Program-made: the position numbers and the translations under genes | The notes under the pieces: model-generated | Database searches by the model: none | What the model was told of the DNA's origin: nothing | The model's input: the letters and a program-made list of their open reading frames with translations, nothing else | Shown here: positions 63,967 through 64,000 of the stretch, piece after piece | Numbering within the stretch: position 1 is the stretch's first letter | Layout of the letters: every line of letters starts with the position of its first letter | Origin: Anaspis maculata | Taxonomy: Eukaryota; Arthropoda; Insecta; Coleoptera; Scraptiidae | Length of the DNA: 64,000 nt | NCBI GenBank assembly: GCA_949128115.1 | Contig: OX421967.1 | Location: 59,594,855 to 59,658,854 of the forward strand | Direction of reading: 5' to 3'

Positions 63967-64000
63967 ATGGCGCAGGGTGAAGTCGACCCAACTTTCAGCA
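63967..64000 (+). CDS. Mini-H2A-like protein, copy 107 (cut by window end)
   Basis: Only the first 11 codons are inside the window; they match the majority protein. The array continues beyond base 64000. Confidence 0.7.
   Translation, partial: MAQGEVDPTFS

Larger units (their letters stand above)
22321..64000 (+). repeat. 494-bp tandem gene array, right arm (about 84 units)
   Basis: Continuation of the same array in the same orientation, running past the window end. All units are 494 bp except one of 492 bp (a TT deletion near 47569) and two of 496 bp (insertions near 57577 and 60543). Diagnostic variants of this arm are A47T, S59F, R73Q, D22E, D7Y, K18T with E69K, and L17S with S54P. Shared variants mark internal block duplications: about 54.9-57.9 kb is repeated at 57.9-60.8 kb, and about 47.95-51.0 kb is repeated at 60.8-64.0 kb. 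The arm starts at unit phase 74, whereas the left arm ends at phase 103. Confidence 0.97.

Overview
This is eukaryotic DNA, most likely from an insect or other arthropod. Two components fill it. The first is a head-to-tail array of a 494-bp unit, covering 1-10971 and about 22321-64000. The second is an 11.3-kb Polinton/Maverick-type (adintovirus-like) DNA element, about 10972-22320, that interrupts the array. The arthropod reading rests on the TATA plus TCA-type initiator promoters, the histone-type mRNA 3' ends, the Polinton gene set and a LINE-like 3' tail. I cannot name the species.

The array holds 106 full-length units plus one unit cut by the window end. Each unit is a complete miniature gene: paired E-boxes (CACGTG), a CCAAT box, TATAAATA, an initiator exactly 31 bp downstream of the TATA, a 78-codon ORF with a 13-nt predicted leader, and a perfect 6-bp stem/4-nt loop (GGTTCT-TTTC-AGAACC) followed by a purine-rich element. 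The stem-loop and purine element are the signature of replication-dependent histone mRNAs. The protein is strongly acidic and is not an obvious histone, but three stretches align in order and at near-identical spacing with the second half of histone H2A: the start of helix 2, the helix 3 motif and the C-terminal docking segment. My best interpretation is a massively amplified, N-terminally truncated, acidic H2A-derived mini-histone. 104 copies are open and two are frameshifted. Shared rare variants show that blocks of 4-6 units and one larger block have been duplicated recently. The two arms of the array carry largely different variants.

The inserted element has long terminal inverted repeats (TIRs); its left end begins with AG. 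Its body genes all lie on the minus strand: an FtsK/A32-like packaging ATPase, a basic protein with a DUF8207-like domain, an rve integrase with a C-terminal chromodomain-like segment, an adenain-like cysteine protease, a double-jelly-roll-type major capsid protein broken by two frameshifts, and an unknown 169-aa protein. Each TIR carries a copy of a 101-aa gene pointing outward. No protein-primed DNA polymerase B is present. A 39-bp minisatellite of about 1.8 kb, interrupted by a LINE-like tail, sits between the ATPase and the right TIR. The right end has lost about 400 bp of TIR and joins the array at a short microhomology, so the element looks like a recent but now defective copy.
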